This document shows positions 18,837-28,409 of a DNA stretch of 64,000 nucleotides, piece after piece. Under the pieces are notes generated by a model. It saw only the letters and a list, made by a program, of their open reading frames with translations. It was not told the origin of the DNA and made no database searches. A program made the translations under genes and the position numbers. This DNA is from Allocoprococcus comes (GTDB lineage: Bacteria > Bacillota > Clostridia > Lachnospirales > Lachnospiraceae). The stretch lies in contig NZ_JAAIMM010000005.1 in the NCBI RefSeq assembly GCF_013300725.1, positions 62,001 to 126,000 on the forward strand, in the 5' to 3' direction. The stretch's first letter is position 1; the number at the start of each line of letters is the position of its first letter.

Positions 18837-19715
18837 TTATGCATTAAAGTAATCCAGAAATGCCTGTGTCGCGCGGGAAACAGGAACATGTCCGTTCCAT
18901 GCGGCAACCAGCTGACGCTTTGGCAGCTGTTCTTCGGTCTGGACGACAAAGAGCTGGTCGGAGTTCTTTGGTACACAGTAGTCCGGAATAAAAGCGATGC
19001 CAAGTCCGATCCGTGCGAGATCGATCAGAAGATCATTACTGCTCAGCTCGATTTCCGGGACCAGATCCAGCTGATGCTGCTGGAAGAGAGAATGCAGAAA
19101 TTCACTGGTGGTACTTTTTTTGTCCAGCATGATGATCGGATAACGCTGCAGTTCTTTGAGGGAAAGCTTTTTCCCCTGCAGTTCCGCGAAGGACTGGTTT
19201 GCGATAAAGACATCGTGAAAATCACGGATCTTGCGGAAGGAGGCAAGGCTGCCAAGGTAAACGTTCGGATAGTTAGCGACAATGAGATCTACCTGACCGT
19301 TCTCCAGAAGTTCGGTACACTTGATCGAAGTGGCATTGGTCACTTTTATATGTGCGTTAGGGAAAGCCTTGTGGAAGCGTTCCAGATAAGGAACTAGAAA
19401 ATAGCGGCAGATGGTGTCGCTGGCACCGATGCGGATCTGACCGCCGGTAGAGGCTGTTTCCATGATCTGGGATTCCCCGCGCTTGATCAGGTTGATCGCC
19501 GGTTCAATATGGCGCAGAAGGATCTCGCCTTCCGGGGTGAGCTGTACTTTTTTTGTGCTTCGGATGAAAAGAACCTGATCCAGTTTCTTTTCCAGTGCTT
19601 TAATGGACTGGCTGACAGCGGACTGTGAAATAAAGAGCTGCTTGGAAGCCTCAGAAAAGCTGAGCGTGTCTGCAACATAATAAAATACTTTATATAATTC
19701 ATAGTTGATATCCAT
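18837..19715 (-). CDS. LysR family transcriptional regulator
   Basis: 292 aa. N-terminal winged helix-turn-helix (YELYKVFYYVADTLSFSEAS, then ISQSAVSQSIKALEKKL) and a periplasmic-binding-like effector domain (GGQIRIGASDTICRYFLVPYL ... ARIGLGIAFIPDYCV), related to the CysL/YtlI type. Its start at 19715 faces away from the Lit-like gene at 19844, giving a 128-bp divergent intergenic region, so it may control that gene or itself. The ligand cannot be read from sequence. Confidence 0.92.
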   Translation of the reverse strand: MDINYELYKVFYYVADTLSFSEASKQLFISQSAVSQSIKALEKKLDQVLFIRSTKKVQLTPEGEILLRHIEPAINLIKRGESQIMETASTGGQIRIGASDTICRYFLVPYLERFHKAFPNAHIKVTNATSIKCTELLENGQVDLIVANYPNVYLGSLASFRKIRDFHDVFIANQSFAELQGKKLSLKELQRYPIIMLDKKSTTSEFLHSLFQQHQLDLVPEIELSSNDLLIDLARIGLGIAFIPDYCVPKNSDQLFVVQTEEQLPKRQLVAAWNGHVPVSRATQAFLDYFNA

Positions 19716-19786
19716 TATTAGTCCTCCTTATAAAACCTATTAGTATTATAAGTGATAAAAAATGAAATTTCAAGAGAAAACCATTT

Positions 19787-19815
19787 TTGACAAATGAAGA
19801 CAGGATTGCTAAACT
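19787..19815 (+). promoter_or_regulatory. promoter of the Lit-like gene
   Basis: TTGACA (19787-19792), 17-bp spacer, TAAACT (19810-19815) with an extended TG. Located in the divergent region shared with the LysR gene. Confidence 0.75.
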
Positions 19816-19843
19816 ATAAACAAAAAAGAGAAGGAGGAAAAGG

Positions 19844-20551
19844 ATGGCAAAAAAGAAATGGCTGCATAAAATCCTGGCGATTTTACCGAGTATTTCACTG
19901 ATCGTGATCCTGCTGATCAGCAGTTTTGAAATCGGTGCATACGGAGACTGGAATTTTTATGAAAAAGAATACGAAAAATATAAGGTAGCGGATGAACTTT
20001 ATATGGAGATGCCGGATATTATGAAGGTGACAAAATTCATGATGTCTTATTTGCGGGGCAACGAGAAGAAACTGAGTATTGAGACGGAAGTGGAAGGAAA
20101 TATACAGGATTTTTTCAATGAGAAGGACCGGCTTCATATGTCAGATGTGCAGGGGCTTTTTCTTGGCGGACTTGCAATCCGGAGGGGAGCGATCCTTGTA
20201 CTGCTTTTTTCAATGGCGGCACTTGTGCTGATGAAAGCAGACTGGCGGAGGCTGATCCCGCAGATGTATCAGCGGGTGCTGGCGGTATTTCTGGCACTTA
20301 CCGCGGTGGCAGGATTTCTGTTCTCAAGAGACTTTAACAAATATTTCGTGATCTTTCATCATATTTTCTTTAGCAATAACTTATGGATCCTTGATCCGGC
20401 AGAAGACTATATGATCCGGATGCTTCCGGAGGGCTTTTTCTATGATATGGTGATGCGGATCGGAGGTATTTTTGCAGCGTTTTTGATCGTGTCTCTTGTA
20501 TGCAGTATTGTCCAGAAGAAGATAAATAAGAGATGCGGTTCACGGGAGTGA
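19844..20551 (+). CDS. Lit/DUF1461 (TIGR01906) membrane protein, possible lipoprotein transacylase
   Basis: 235 aa with four or more membrane spans: an N-terminal span (LAILPSISLIVILLISSF), a large extracellular loop, two central spans and a C-terminal span. The loop carries EKDRLHMSDVQGLF (His98), and a second conserved block has FHHIFFSNNLWILDPAED then MLPEGFF (His172/173). This is the pattern of the DUF1461 family. In Enterococcus, Lit (DUF1461) moves an acyl chain from glycerol to the N-terminal Cys of lipoproteins. Function here is inferred from family; confidence in the family is good, in the reaction moderate. Confidence 0.72.
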   Translation: MAKKKWLHKILAILPSISLIVILLISSFEIGAYGDWNFYEKEYEKYKVADELYMEMPDIMKVTKFMMSYLRGNEKKLSIETEVEGNIQDFFNEKDRLHMSDVQGLFLGGLAIRRGAILVLLFSMAALVLMKADWRRLIPQMYQRVLAVFLALTAVAGFLFSRDFNKYFVIFHHIFFSNNLWILDPAEDYMIRMLPEGFFYDMVMRIGGIFAAFLIVSLVCSIVQKKINKRCGSRE

Positions 20552-20636
20552 ACAGTAACGATTAGATATACTTATAAAAAGATTTAGTTATATTTATTGT
20601 ACTTATAAAAGATGATGTGGTAAAATAAAAATCGAG

Positions 20637-20673
20637 GAAACTGCCGTTATGCCGGATCAAGGCATGCGGTTTC
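20637..20673 (+). other. bulged stem-loop in the purL leader
   Basis: GAAACTGC pairs with GCGGTTTC and, after a 4-nt bulge, ATGCC pairs with GGCAT around GGATCAA. It ends 31 bp before the purL start and has no T-run, so it is not a simple terminator. It does not match the purine or PRPP riboswitch consensus that I know. Confidence 0.5.
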
Positions 20674-20704
20674 AATATTACTACCAAAGCTAATGGAGGA
20701 AATT

Positions 20705-23700
20705 ATGGGCGTAAAACGTGTATATGTGGAGAAAAAACCAGAATTTGCAGTACAGGCTAAAGAGCTTCGCCATGAGGTGAAAAGCTATCTTGGAATTAAG
20801 ACGGTGAAGAATGTACGTGTACTGATCCGCTACGATGTGGAGAATCTTTCCGATTCAACATTTGAGAGGGCATGCAACGGTGTGTTTGCAGAACCGCCGG
20901 TAGATGTGCTTTACAGAGAGGACTTCCCGCACGAAGAAAGTGACCACATTTTTTCTGTAGAATTTCTTCCTGGACAGTTTGACCAGAGAGCAGACTCTGC
21001 TGTTCAGTGTGTACAGTTTATCAAAGAGGATGAACTGCCGGTTATCAAGACAGCGACCACTTATGTGATCGAAGGCGAGATCAGCGAAGAAGAGATGGAA
21101 GCTATCAAGGCACACTGCATCAACCCGGTGGATTCCAGAGAAACAGGACTTGAGAAACCGGAGACACTGGTTACAAAATTTGATGAACCTGCCGATGTAA
21201 AGATCTTTGACGGATTCAAAGATATGCCGGAAGCTGAACTGAAGGAATTATACAGTTCCCTTGGACTTGCCATGACATTCAAGGATTTCCAGCACATCCA
21301 GAATTATTTCAAAGGGGAAGAACACAGAGATCCATCTATGACAGAAATCCGTGTTCTGGATACCTACTGGTCTGACCACTGCCGTCATACCACATTCTCA
21401 ACAGAACTTACAGAAGTATCCTTCGGTGATGGTGATTACAGAAAGCCGATGGAAGACACATATAAAGAATACCTTCAGACACACAGTGAGATTTTTAAAG
21501 GACGCGAAGACAAATTCGTATGCCTGATGGATCTTGCACTGATGGCAATGCGGAAGCTGAAAAAAGAAGGCAAACTTCAGGATCAGGAAGAATCCGATGA
21601 GATCAATGCCTGCAGTATCGTTGTCCCGGTTGAAGTAGATGGCGTGGAAGAAGAGTGGCTTGTCAACTTCAAGAACGAGACACACAACCATCCGACCGAG
21701 ATCGAACCATTTGGTGGTGCGGCTACCTGCCTTGGCGGAGCAATCCGTGACCCGCTGTCAGGACGTACTTATGTATACCAGGCAATGCGTGTAACCGGTG
21801 CAGCAGATCCGACCGTATCTGTAAAAGAGACGATGAAAGGAAAACTGCCACAGAAGAAACTGGTGCGTAGTGCAGCACATGGATACAGCTCATATGGTAA
21901 CCAGATCGGACTTGCAACCGGACTGGTAAAAGAGATTTATCATCCGGATTATGTAGCAAAGAGAATGGAGATCGGTGCGGTTATGGGTGCTGCTCCGAGA
22001 CGTGCAGTTATCCGTGAAAATTCGGATCCGGGAGATATCATCATTCTTCTTGGCGGACGTACCGGACGTGACGGCTGTGGTGGAGCAACCGGTTCTTCCA
22101 AAGTTCACACCGAAGAATCCATCGAAACATGTGGAGCTGAGGTTCAGAAGGGTAATGCGCCGACCGAACGTAAGATCCAGAGAATGTTCCGCAGAGAAGA
22201 AGTCAGCAAGCTGATCAAGAAGTGTAATGACTTCGGAGCAGGCGGAGTATCTGTTGCAATCGGAGAGCTTGCAGATGGTCTTCAGATCAATCTGGACAAA
22301 GTACCGAAAAAATATGCAGGTCTTGACGGAACAGAGATTGCGATTTCTGAATCCCAGGAGCGTATGGCTGTTGTGGTAGATCCGAAGGATGTAGATGAAT
22401 TCCTTGGCTATGCAAAAGAAGAGAACCTGGAGGCAGTAAAGGTTGCGGTTGTTACCGAAGATCCGAGACTTGTCCTTTCATGGAGAGGAAAAGAGATCGT
22501 AAATATTTCCCGTGCCTTCCTGAACACCAACGGTGCACACCAGGAGACAACGGTTAAAGTTGATATTCCTTCAAGAGAAGATACCATCCTTAAGAAACAG
22601 GTTGAGGTTGGCAATGTAAAAGAAAAATGGTTGGATACTCTGAAAGACCTGAATGTATGCTCGCAGAAAGGTCTGGTTGAGATGTTCGACGGATCCATCG
22701 GAGCAGGCTCGGTCTTCATGCCTCACGGTGGAAAATACCAGATGACAGAGACACAGAGCATGGTTGCAAAGCTTCCGGTTATGCATGGTAAATGCGATAC
22801 CGTTACGATGATGAGTTATGGATTTGATCCGTATCTGTCAAGCTGGAGCCCGTATCACGGAGCTGTCTATGCTGTCACAGAGTCTATGGCTAAGATCGTA
22901 GCTTGCGGTGGAGATTACAGCAAGATCCGTTTTACATTCCAGGAATATTTCCGCAGAATGACAGAGGATCCAGAAAGATGGAGTCAGCCATTTGCAGCAC
23001 TGCTTGGTGCATATAAGGCACAGATCGCTTATGGACTTCCGTCAATCGGAGGAAAGGACAGTATGTCCGGAACATTTGAACATATCGATGTACCGCCGAC
23101 ACTGGTATCCTTTGCAGTTGATATTGCCAAAGAAGGAGATATCATTACTCCGGAACTGAAAAAAGCAGGTAATAAGCTTGTATGGATGAAGATTGAAAAA
23201 GATGAATACGAGCTGCCGGTATATGAACAGGTAATGGATCAGTACGGTAAGTTCGCTGATGATATCCACAACGGAAAGATCGTATCTGCTTACGCACTTG
23301 ACCGCCATGGAGTGATCGCAGCTGTCAGCAAGATGGCATTCGGTAACGGAATGGGTGTGAAGATCGAACACAGCATGGATGCAAGAGAACTTTTTGCACC
23401 TGCATTCGGTGATATCGTAGCAGAAGTTCCGGCAGACAAGGTAGGAGAACTCTCCATCTCTTACACTGTGATCGGTGAAGTGACAGATGATGCGAAATTT
23501 GCATTTGGAGATACAGAAATCACACTGAAGGAAGCAGAAGATGCATGGACAGGAACTCTGGAACAGGTATTCCGTACAGTATCTGACGAAACTTCTGACG
23601 AAAAGGTAGAATCTCCGCTTTACGATACAAAAGACATTGTGATCTGCGGACACAAGATTGCACAGCCGACTGTATTTATCCCGGTATTTCCAGGAACAAA

Positions 23701-24460
23701 CTGCGAGTATGACAGTGCAAAAGCATTTGAAAGAGCAGGTGCAAAGGTCATCACAAAAGTATTCCGTAACATGGATGCAGCAGATATCGTAGATTCTGTG
23801 AATACATTTGAAAAAGAAATTGCAAAATCCCAGATTATCATGTTCCCGGGTGGATTCTCAGCCGGTGACGAACCGGATGGTTCTGCAAAATTCTTTGCAA
23901 CTGCATTCCAGAATGCAAAACTCAAAGAAGCGGTAGAGAAGCTCCTGAATGAGAGAGACGGCCTTGTGCTTGGTATCTGTAACGGATTCCAGACACTGGT
24001 AAAACTTGGCCTGGTTCCTTACGGAGAAGTTGTGGGACAGACACCGGATTCTCCGACACTGACCTACAATACCATCGGACGCCATATTTCCAAGATGGTT
24101 TACACAAAGGTTGTCACCAACAAGTCACCATGGCTTCAGGGAGCAGAGCTTGGCGGAGTCTACACCAACCCGGCATCCCACGGAGAAGGACGTTTCGTTG
24201 CAAGCGAAGAATGGCTTGACAAGCTCTTTGCAAACGGACAGGTTGCAACACAGTACTGTGACCTTGACGGAAATGTATCTATGGATGAAGAATGGAACGT
24301 CAACGGCTCTTATCGCGCAATTGAAGGTATCACAAGTCCGGATGGCCGTGTGCTTGGTAAGATGGCACATTCAGAGCGTCGTGCAGATTCCGTGGCAATC
24401 AATATTTATGGTGAGCAGGATATGAAGATCTTTGAATCTGGTGTGAAATACTTCAAATAA
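20705..24460 (+). CDS. purL: phosphoribosylformylglycinamidine synthase, single-chain PurL
   Basis: Converts FGAR plus glutamine and ATP to FGAM in purine synthesis. The 1251 aa carry, in one chain, an N-terminal PurS-like part, the two synthetase halves (WSDHCRHTTFSTEL; NHPTEIEPFGGAATCLGG; GGKDSMSGTFEH) and a C-terminal glutaminase with nucleophile Cys in GICNGFQTL (near residue 1092) and late SHGEGRF and AHSERRAD. Most Bacillus-type Firmicutes have separate PurS/PurL/PurQ; the long form is seen in Clostridia and Gammaproteobacteria. ATG 20705 follows GGAGG; an upstream ATG at 20693 overlaps this site. Confidence 0.97.
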   Translation: MGVKRVYVEKKPEFAVQAKELRHEVKSYLGIKTVKNVRVLIRYDVENLSDSTFERACNGVFAEPPVDVLYREDFPHEESDHIFSVEFLPGQFDQRADSAVQCVQFIKEDELPVIKTATTYVIEGEISEEEMEAIKAHCINPVDSRETGLEKPETLVTKFDEPADVKIFDGFKDMPEAELKELYSSLGLAMTFKDFQHIQNYFKGEEHRDPSMTEIRVLDTYWSDHCRHTTFSTELTEVSFGDGDYRKPMEDTYKEYLQTHSEIFKGREDKFVCLMDLALMAMRKLKKEGKLQDQEESDEINACSIVVPVEVDGVEEEWLVNFKNETHNHPTEIEPFGGAATCLGGAIRDPLSGRTYVYQAMRVTGAADPTVSVKETMKGKLPQKKLVRSAAHGYSSYGNQIGLATGLVKEIYHPDYVAKRMEIGAVMGAAPRRAVIRENSDPGDIIILLGGRTGRDGCGGATGSSKVHTEESIETCGAEVQKGNAPTERKIQRMFRREEVSKLIKKCNDFGAGGVSVAIGELADGLQINLDKVPKKYAGLDGTEIAISESQERMAVVVDPKDVDEFLGYAKEENLEAVKVAVVTEDPRLVLSWRGKEIVNISRAFLNTNGAHQETTVKVDIPSREDTILKKQVEVGNVKEKWLDTLKDLNVCSQKGLVEMFDGSIGAGSVFMPHGGKYQMTETQSMVAKLPVMHGKCDTVTMMSYGFDPYLSSWSPYHGAVYAVTESMAKIVACGGDYSKIRFTFQEYFRRMTEDPERWSQPFAALLGAYKAQIAYGLPSIGGKDSMSGTFEHIDVPPTLVSFAVDIAKEGDIITPELKKAGNKLVWMKIEKDEYELPVYEQVMDQYGKFADDIHNGKIVSAYALDRHGVIAAVSKMAFGNGMGVKIEHSMDARELFAPAFGDIVAEVPADKVGELSISYTVIGEVTDDAKFAFGDTEITLKEAEDAWTGTLEQVFRTVSDETSDEKVESPLYDTKDIVICGHKIAQPTVFIPVFPGTNCEYDSAKAFERAGAKVITKVFRNMDAADIVDSVNTFEKEIAKSQIIMFPGGFSAGDEPDGSAKFFATAFQNAKLKEAVEKLLNERDGLVLGICNGFQTLVKLGLVPYGEVVGQTPDSPTLTYNTIGRHISKMVYTKVVTNKSPWLQGAELGGVYTNPASHGEGRFVASEEWLDKLFANGQVATQYCDLDGNVSMDEEWNVNGSYRAIEGITSPDGRVLGKMAHSERRADSVAINIYGEQDMKIFESGVKYFK

Positions 24461-24628
24461 GACGGGAAATCGGGCATAAAATGCTTTGAATGAGACGAAA
24501 AATGCAAGATTGTCGACACGAACTTGCAAAAAAGAGAAGAAGTATCAAGAAAAAAAATGAAAATCAACTGTATTTGAAAAAAAAATGTGGTGGAAATTCA
24601 TAAAATTTAAAAAATATGTAAAAAAATC

Positions 24629-24657
24629 TTGACACGGGCGCCTGAATGCTTTACTCT
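24629..24657 (+). promoter_or_regulatory. candidate gdhA promoter
   Basis: TTGACA (24629-24634), 17-bp spacer, TACTCT (24652-24657). The -35 is perfect, the -10 poor. The preceding 24461-24628 is AT-rich with no supportable gene. Confidence 0.55.
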
Positions 24658-24681
24658 GTTAAAGAACAAAGGTGTTCCGGA

Positions 24682-24712
24682 GGGGCAGACATTTGTTTGC
24701 CCCTTTATTTTT
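24682..24712 (+). terminator. terminator hairpin upstream of gdhA
   Basis: GGGGCAGAC pairs with GTTTGCCCC (one wobble) over the tetraloop ATTT, followed by TTTATTTTTTT. It lies about 25 nt after the candidate gdhA promoter and 64 bp before the gene, so it is either a leader attenuator or the distant purL terminator. Confidence 0.75.
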
Positions 24713-24760
24713 TTGAAAGAGAAATGTGGAATCACACATTTTTTGTAAAAGAACATTTAG

Positions 24761-26110
<1,350 letters not shown>

Positions 26111-26141
26111 GACATATCCTCTATGTAAAATATAATCAGAA

Positions 26142-26169
26142 AATCTTCGGAGAAATCCGGAGATTTTTT
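26142..26169 (+). terminator. gdhA terminator
   Basis: AATCTTCGGA pairs with TCCGGAGATT over GAAA, followed by Ts. Confidence 0.9.
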
Positions 26170-26206
26170 GATTTGTGCAAAAACGTTGAATGATACAGGT
26201 TGTGTT

Positions 26207-26367
26207 GGCGGTCTCTGGAAAAAGAATCGTTTGGATTCAAGTTGCGCAAACCATTCCGAGGAGCCTTTTGGGGCGAAAATTGTGTCAGCAATGGCTTCCA
26301 CAATTTTTAAGTCTCCTCTCCATTGCGCAAAAATAGAATCCAAACGATTCTTTTTCCAGAGACCGCC
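26207..26367. repeat. long hairpin element, copy C
   Basis: A perfect 32-bp inverted repeat (26207-26238 with 26336-26367; arm begins GGCGGTCTCTGGAAAAAG). Core as in the other copies: AAACCATTCCGAGGAGCC, stem AAAATTGTG with CACAATTTT around TCAGCAATGGCTTC, then GTCTCCTC. The GAGGAG/CTCCTC stem differs from copy A by a paired change. CGTTGAATG recurs outside both arms, so pairing once extended further. It lies between the gdhA terminator and tRNA-Val. Confidence 0.88.
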
Positions 26368-26435
26368 CATTCAACGGTATCGAATGAAAGCTTCTTGAAA
26401 TTGTAAAAAATAAAGCAAAAAAATGAAAAAAACAG

Positions 26436-26465
26436 TTGACATTTGTGAGAAGATGATTGTATAAT
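26436..26465 (+). promoter_or_regulatory. promoter of the tRNA pair
   Basis: TTGACA (26436-26441), 18-bp spacer, TATAAT (26460-26465), about 33 bp before tRNA-Val. Confidence 0.85.
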
Positions 26466-26497
26466 AACGAAGTCGGTTGTGAAACAGACGAACATAT

Positions 26498-26570
26498 GGG
26501 ATCATAGCTCAGCTGGGAGAGCATCTGCCTTACAAGCAGAGGGTCATAGGTTCGAGCCCTATTGGTCCCA
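26498..26570 (+). tRNA. tRNA-Val (anticodon TAC)
   Basis: 73-nt cloverleaf. Acceptor GGGATCA pairs with TGGTCCC, D-arm AGCTCAGCTGGGAGAGC, anticodon stem-loop CTGCCTTACAAGCAG with TAC, T-arm ATAGGTTCGAGCCCTAT, discriminator A. CCA is not encoded. Confidence 0.96.
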
Positions 26571-26676
26571 TTTCGCGAGAAAGTTTTTTTAAGTCGAAAG
26601 CATTGAACGCGAAATGTGAAGTGCAATTCGTGCGATGCACACAGCTCTGAAGAGCTGGCACAAAAACATATCATAT

Positions 26677-26750
26677 GGCGGGATAGCTCAGTTGGCTAGA
26701 GCACGCGGTTCATACCCGCGGTGTCGCTGGTTCAAATCCAGTTCCCGCTA
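26677..26750 (+). tRNA. tRNA-Met (anticodon CAT), elongator type
   Basis: 74-nt cloverleaf: acceptor GGCGGGA with TCCCGCT (terminal G-U), D-arm AGCTCAGTTGGCTAGAGC, anticodon loop TTCATAC, T-arm CTGGTTCAAATCCAG. It is an elongator because it lacks the three G-C pairs and C1 mismatch of initiator tRNA. It is 106 bp after tRNA-Val; the spacer holds the small hairpin AGCTCTGAAGAGCT. Confidence 0.93.
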
Positions 26751-26754
26751 CTAC

Positions 26755-26785
26755 AAGAAGGAGTCCTTGTGTGGGGCTTCTTTTT
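26755..26785 (+). terminator. terminator after the tRNA pair
   Basis: AAGAAGGAGTCC pairs with GGGCTTCTTTTT (with wobbles) over a 7-nt loop and ends in a T-run. A further hairpin without Ts (GGGGTGTGATTC with GAATCATGCCCC) lies at about 26818-26846. Confidence 0.8.
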
Positions 26786-27008
26786 GCGTTATAGCTTATA
26801 GGTTCTAAGTCAAGTGCTTGGGGTGTGATTCTTTGAATCATGCCCCTTTACAGCGTTTACGAAACGGTAAGTAGCCTATTACCTCAAAATTTCCAAATAA
26901 AGTTCCCCACACAAAAGCCATTGATAAATCCCCAATTGCATAGGTACTTAAACACAACATTCCCCAGGCAGCCGCTTCCAAGCGCTGCCGTCTTTTCGGA
27001 GAAAGTCA

Positions 27009-27166
27009 GCAGGAGGAGAAAAAATATCCCACCAGATTCCATGTTTGTCCAATGGAGATAAGACTCAAAAATTGTGGAAGCCTTTGCTGACACAATTTTC
27101 GCTCTCAGAGGCTTATCGGAATGGTTTGGACAAAGGAATCCGGTGGGATATTTTTTCTCCTCCTGC
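27009..27166. repeat. long hairpin element, copy D (inverted orientation)
   Basis: 32-bp arms with one mismatch (27009-27040 with 27135-27166; arm begins GCAGGAGGAGAAAAAATATC). The minus-strand core has AAACCATTCCGATAAGCC, stem AAAATTGTG with CACAATTTT, loop TCAGCAAAGGCTTC and GTCTTATC. The GATAAG/CTTATC stem again shows a paired change. ATTGCATAGGT at 26935-26945 is matched in inverse by 27211-27221, so a decayed inverted repeat surrounds the element. Confidence 0.88.
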
Positions 27167-27277
27167 GTCCCCTCTGAACCCTCTCACCATTTCGCCTGCC
27201 TCCCAACAAAACCTATGCAATCCCCCCAAGATGTGATAAAATATCCCTAGATTACGACAAAACGGAGGAATTTTCAT

Positions 27278-27817
27278 ATGACATCTAAGACAAAGCAGAT
27301 CATCATGGCTGCAATCGGCGCATATCTGGTATATACCGGCATATCACTTGTGCAGGACACAATTGCCGGGGAACCGAAAAACCAGATCCTTTTTATTCTG
27401 GTCGGAATATTTTTTGCACTGTTTGGACTGGCTACGATTATCTGGAATATAAGAATAATCGTAAAAGAGACAAAGACAGAAATTCAGGGTACAACTGCAG
27501 GAGCAGAAGAAAACAAAGATGACGAAGAAGAAGCAGAAAAAAAGGTTTCTTCAGGAAAAGAAGTTGTAGACGTTCATGTAGGAGCTGATACAGAAGAAGA
27601 AAAGAAGCCTGCAGATAAAGAGGAAAAGAAAGAAGCAGCCGCTGAAGAAAAAGCGGAAGACGGTGAAAAAGAGAAAAAGAAAGCAGAAGATGATACAGAA
27701 GTGGTAAAAGACGAAGAAAAGGAAACTGTGGCGGATAAAGAAGATAAAAAGGCGGAAGATGTGCCGGAAGAAAAGAGCGACAAAAAAGCAGATGCCAGAC
27801 AGGAAGGAGAAGTGTAG
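27278..27817 (+). CDS. membrane protein with acidic Lys/Glu-rich tail, unknown function
   Basis: 179 aa. Two hydrophobic segments (about residues 8-24, IIMAAIGAYLVYTGISL, and 38-60, LFILVGIFFALFGLATII) are followed by a roughly 110-residue highly charged, repetitive Glu/Lys/Ala/Asp tail that is probably disordered and cytoplasmic. No catalytic motif is visible. GGAGGA precedes ATG 27278. ispF begins 3 bp after its stop, so they are co-transcribed. I do not recognise a family beyond this architecture. Confidence 0.75.
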   Translation: MTSKTKQIIMAAIGAYLVYTGISLVQDTIAGEPKNQILFILVGIFFALFGLATIIWNIRIIVKETKTEIQGTTAGAEENKDDEEEAEKKVSSGKEVVDVHVGADTEEEKKPADKEEKKEAAAEEKAEDGEKEKKKAEDDTEVVKDEEKETVADKEDKKAEDVPEEKSDKKADARQEGEV

Positions 27818-27820
27818 AAG

Positions 27821-28372
27821 ATGCGTGTTGGAATGGGATATGATGTTCATAAACTAACAGAAGGAAGAAAGCTGATTCTTGGTGGGGTGGAGATCCCATA
27901 CGAAAAGGGGCTTCTTGGACATTCGGATGCAGACGTACTTCTGCATGCGATCATGGATGCCCTGCTTGGAGCGGCATCACTTGGAGATATCGGAAAGCAT
28001 TTCCCGGATACAGATCCTGCATACAAAGGAATTTCCAGTATTAAGCTTCTGGAGCATGTAGGAAAGCTGCTGGATGACCATATGTATGTAATTGAGAATA
28101 TTGATGCGACGATCATTGCGCAGAGACCGAAGATGCGCCCGCACATCGAGCAGATGGAAAAGAATATTGCAGAAGCGCTGCATATTGAAACGGATCAGGT
28201 AAATGTCAAGGCAACGACGGAAGAAGGTCTTGGATTTACCGGAAGTGGGGAAGGAATTTCTTCCCAGGCAATCTGTGCAATTGAAAAGCTGACTAATTTC
28301 AGCAGTGTAGACGTAGCAGCACCTGCAGGTGGCTGCGCAGGCTGTGGAGGTTGTGCAGCAAGACAGATGTAG
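27821..28372 (+). CDS. ispF: 2-C-methyl-D-erythritol 2,4-cyclodiphosphate synthase
   Basis: MEP-pathway isoprenoid enzyme that cyclises CDP-ME 2-phosphate to MEcPP. Starts [22 protein letters not shown] with the metal ligands Asp and His (GYDVH) and the second His in [22 protein letters not shown]; the substrate loop is [19 protein letters not shown]. The catalytic domain ends near residue 158; an unusual tail of about 25 residues then follows, ending [14 protein letters not shown], with three cysteines in a glycine-rich setting. Preceded by AGGAGAAG. Confidence 0.95.
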   Translation: MRVGMGYDVHKLTEGRKLILGGVEIPYEKGLLGHSDADVLLHAIMDALLGAASLGDIGKHFPDTDPAYKGISSIKLLEHVGKLLDDHMYVIENIDATIIAQRPKMRPHIEQMEKNIAEALHIETDQVNVKATTEEGLGFTGSGEGISSQAICAIEKLTNFSSVDVAAPAGGCAGCGGCAARQM

Positions 28373-28409
28373 ATCAAGTCTGAATGGAAAGGTACGGCGA
28401 AAAAGTAAA

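Noticed and set aside
20581-20704. Purine or PRPP riboswitch before purL
   Set aside because: The conserved junction and loop sequences of those riboswitches that I know are not present.
26285-26674. 129-codon minus-strand frame containing ARTYDPLLVRQ
   Set aside because: It is the antisense reading of tRNA-Val, a well-known source of false genes.
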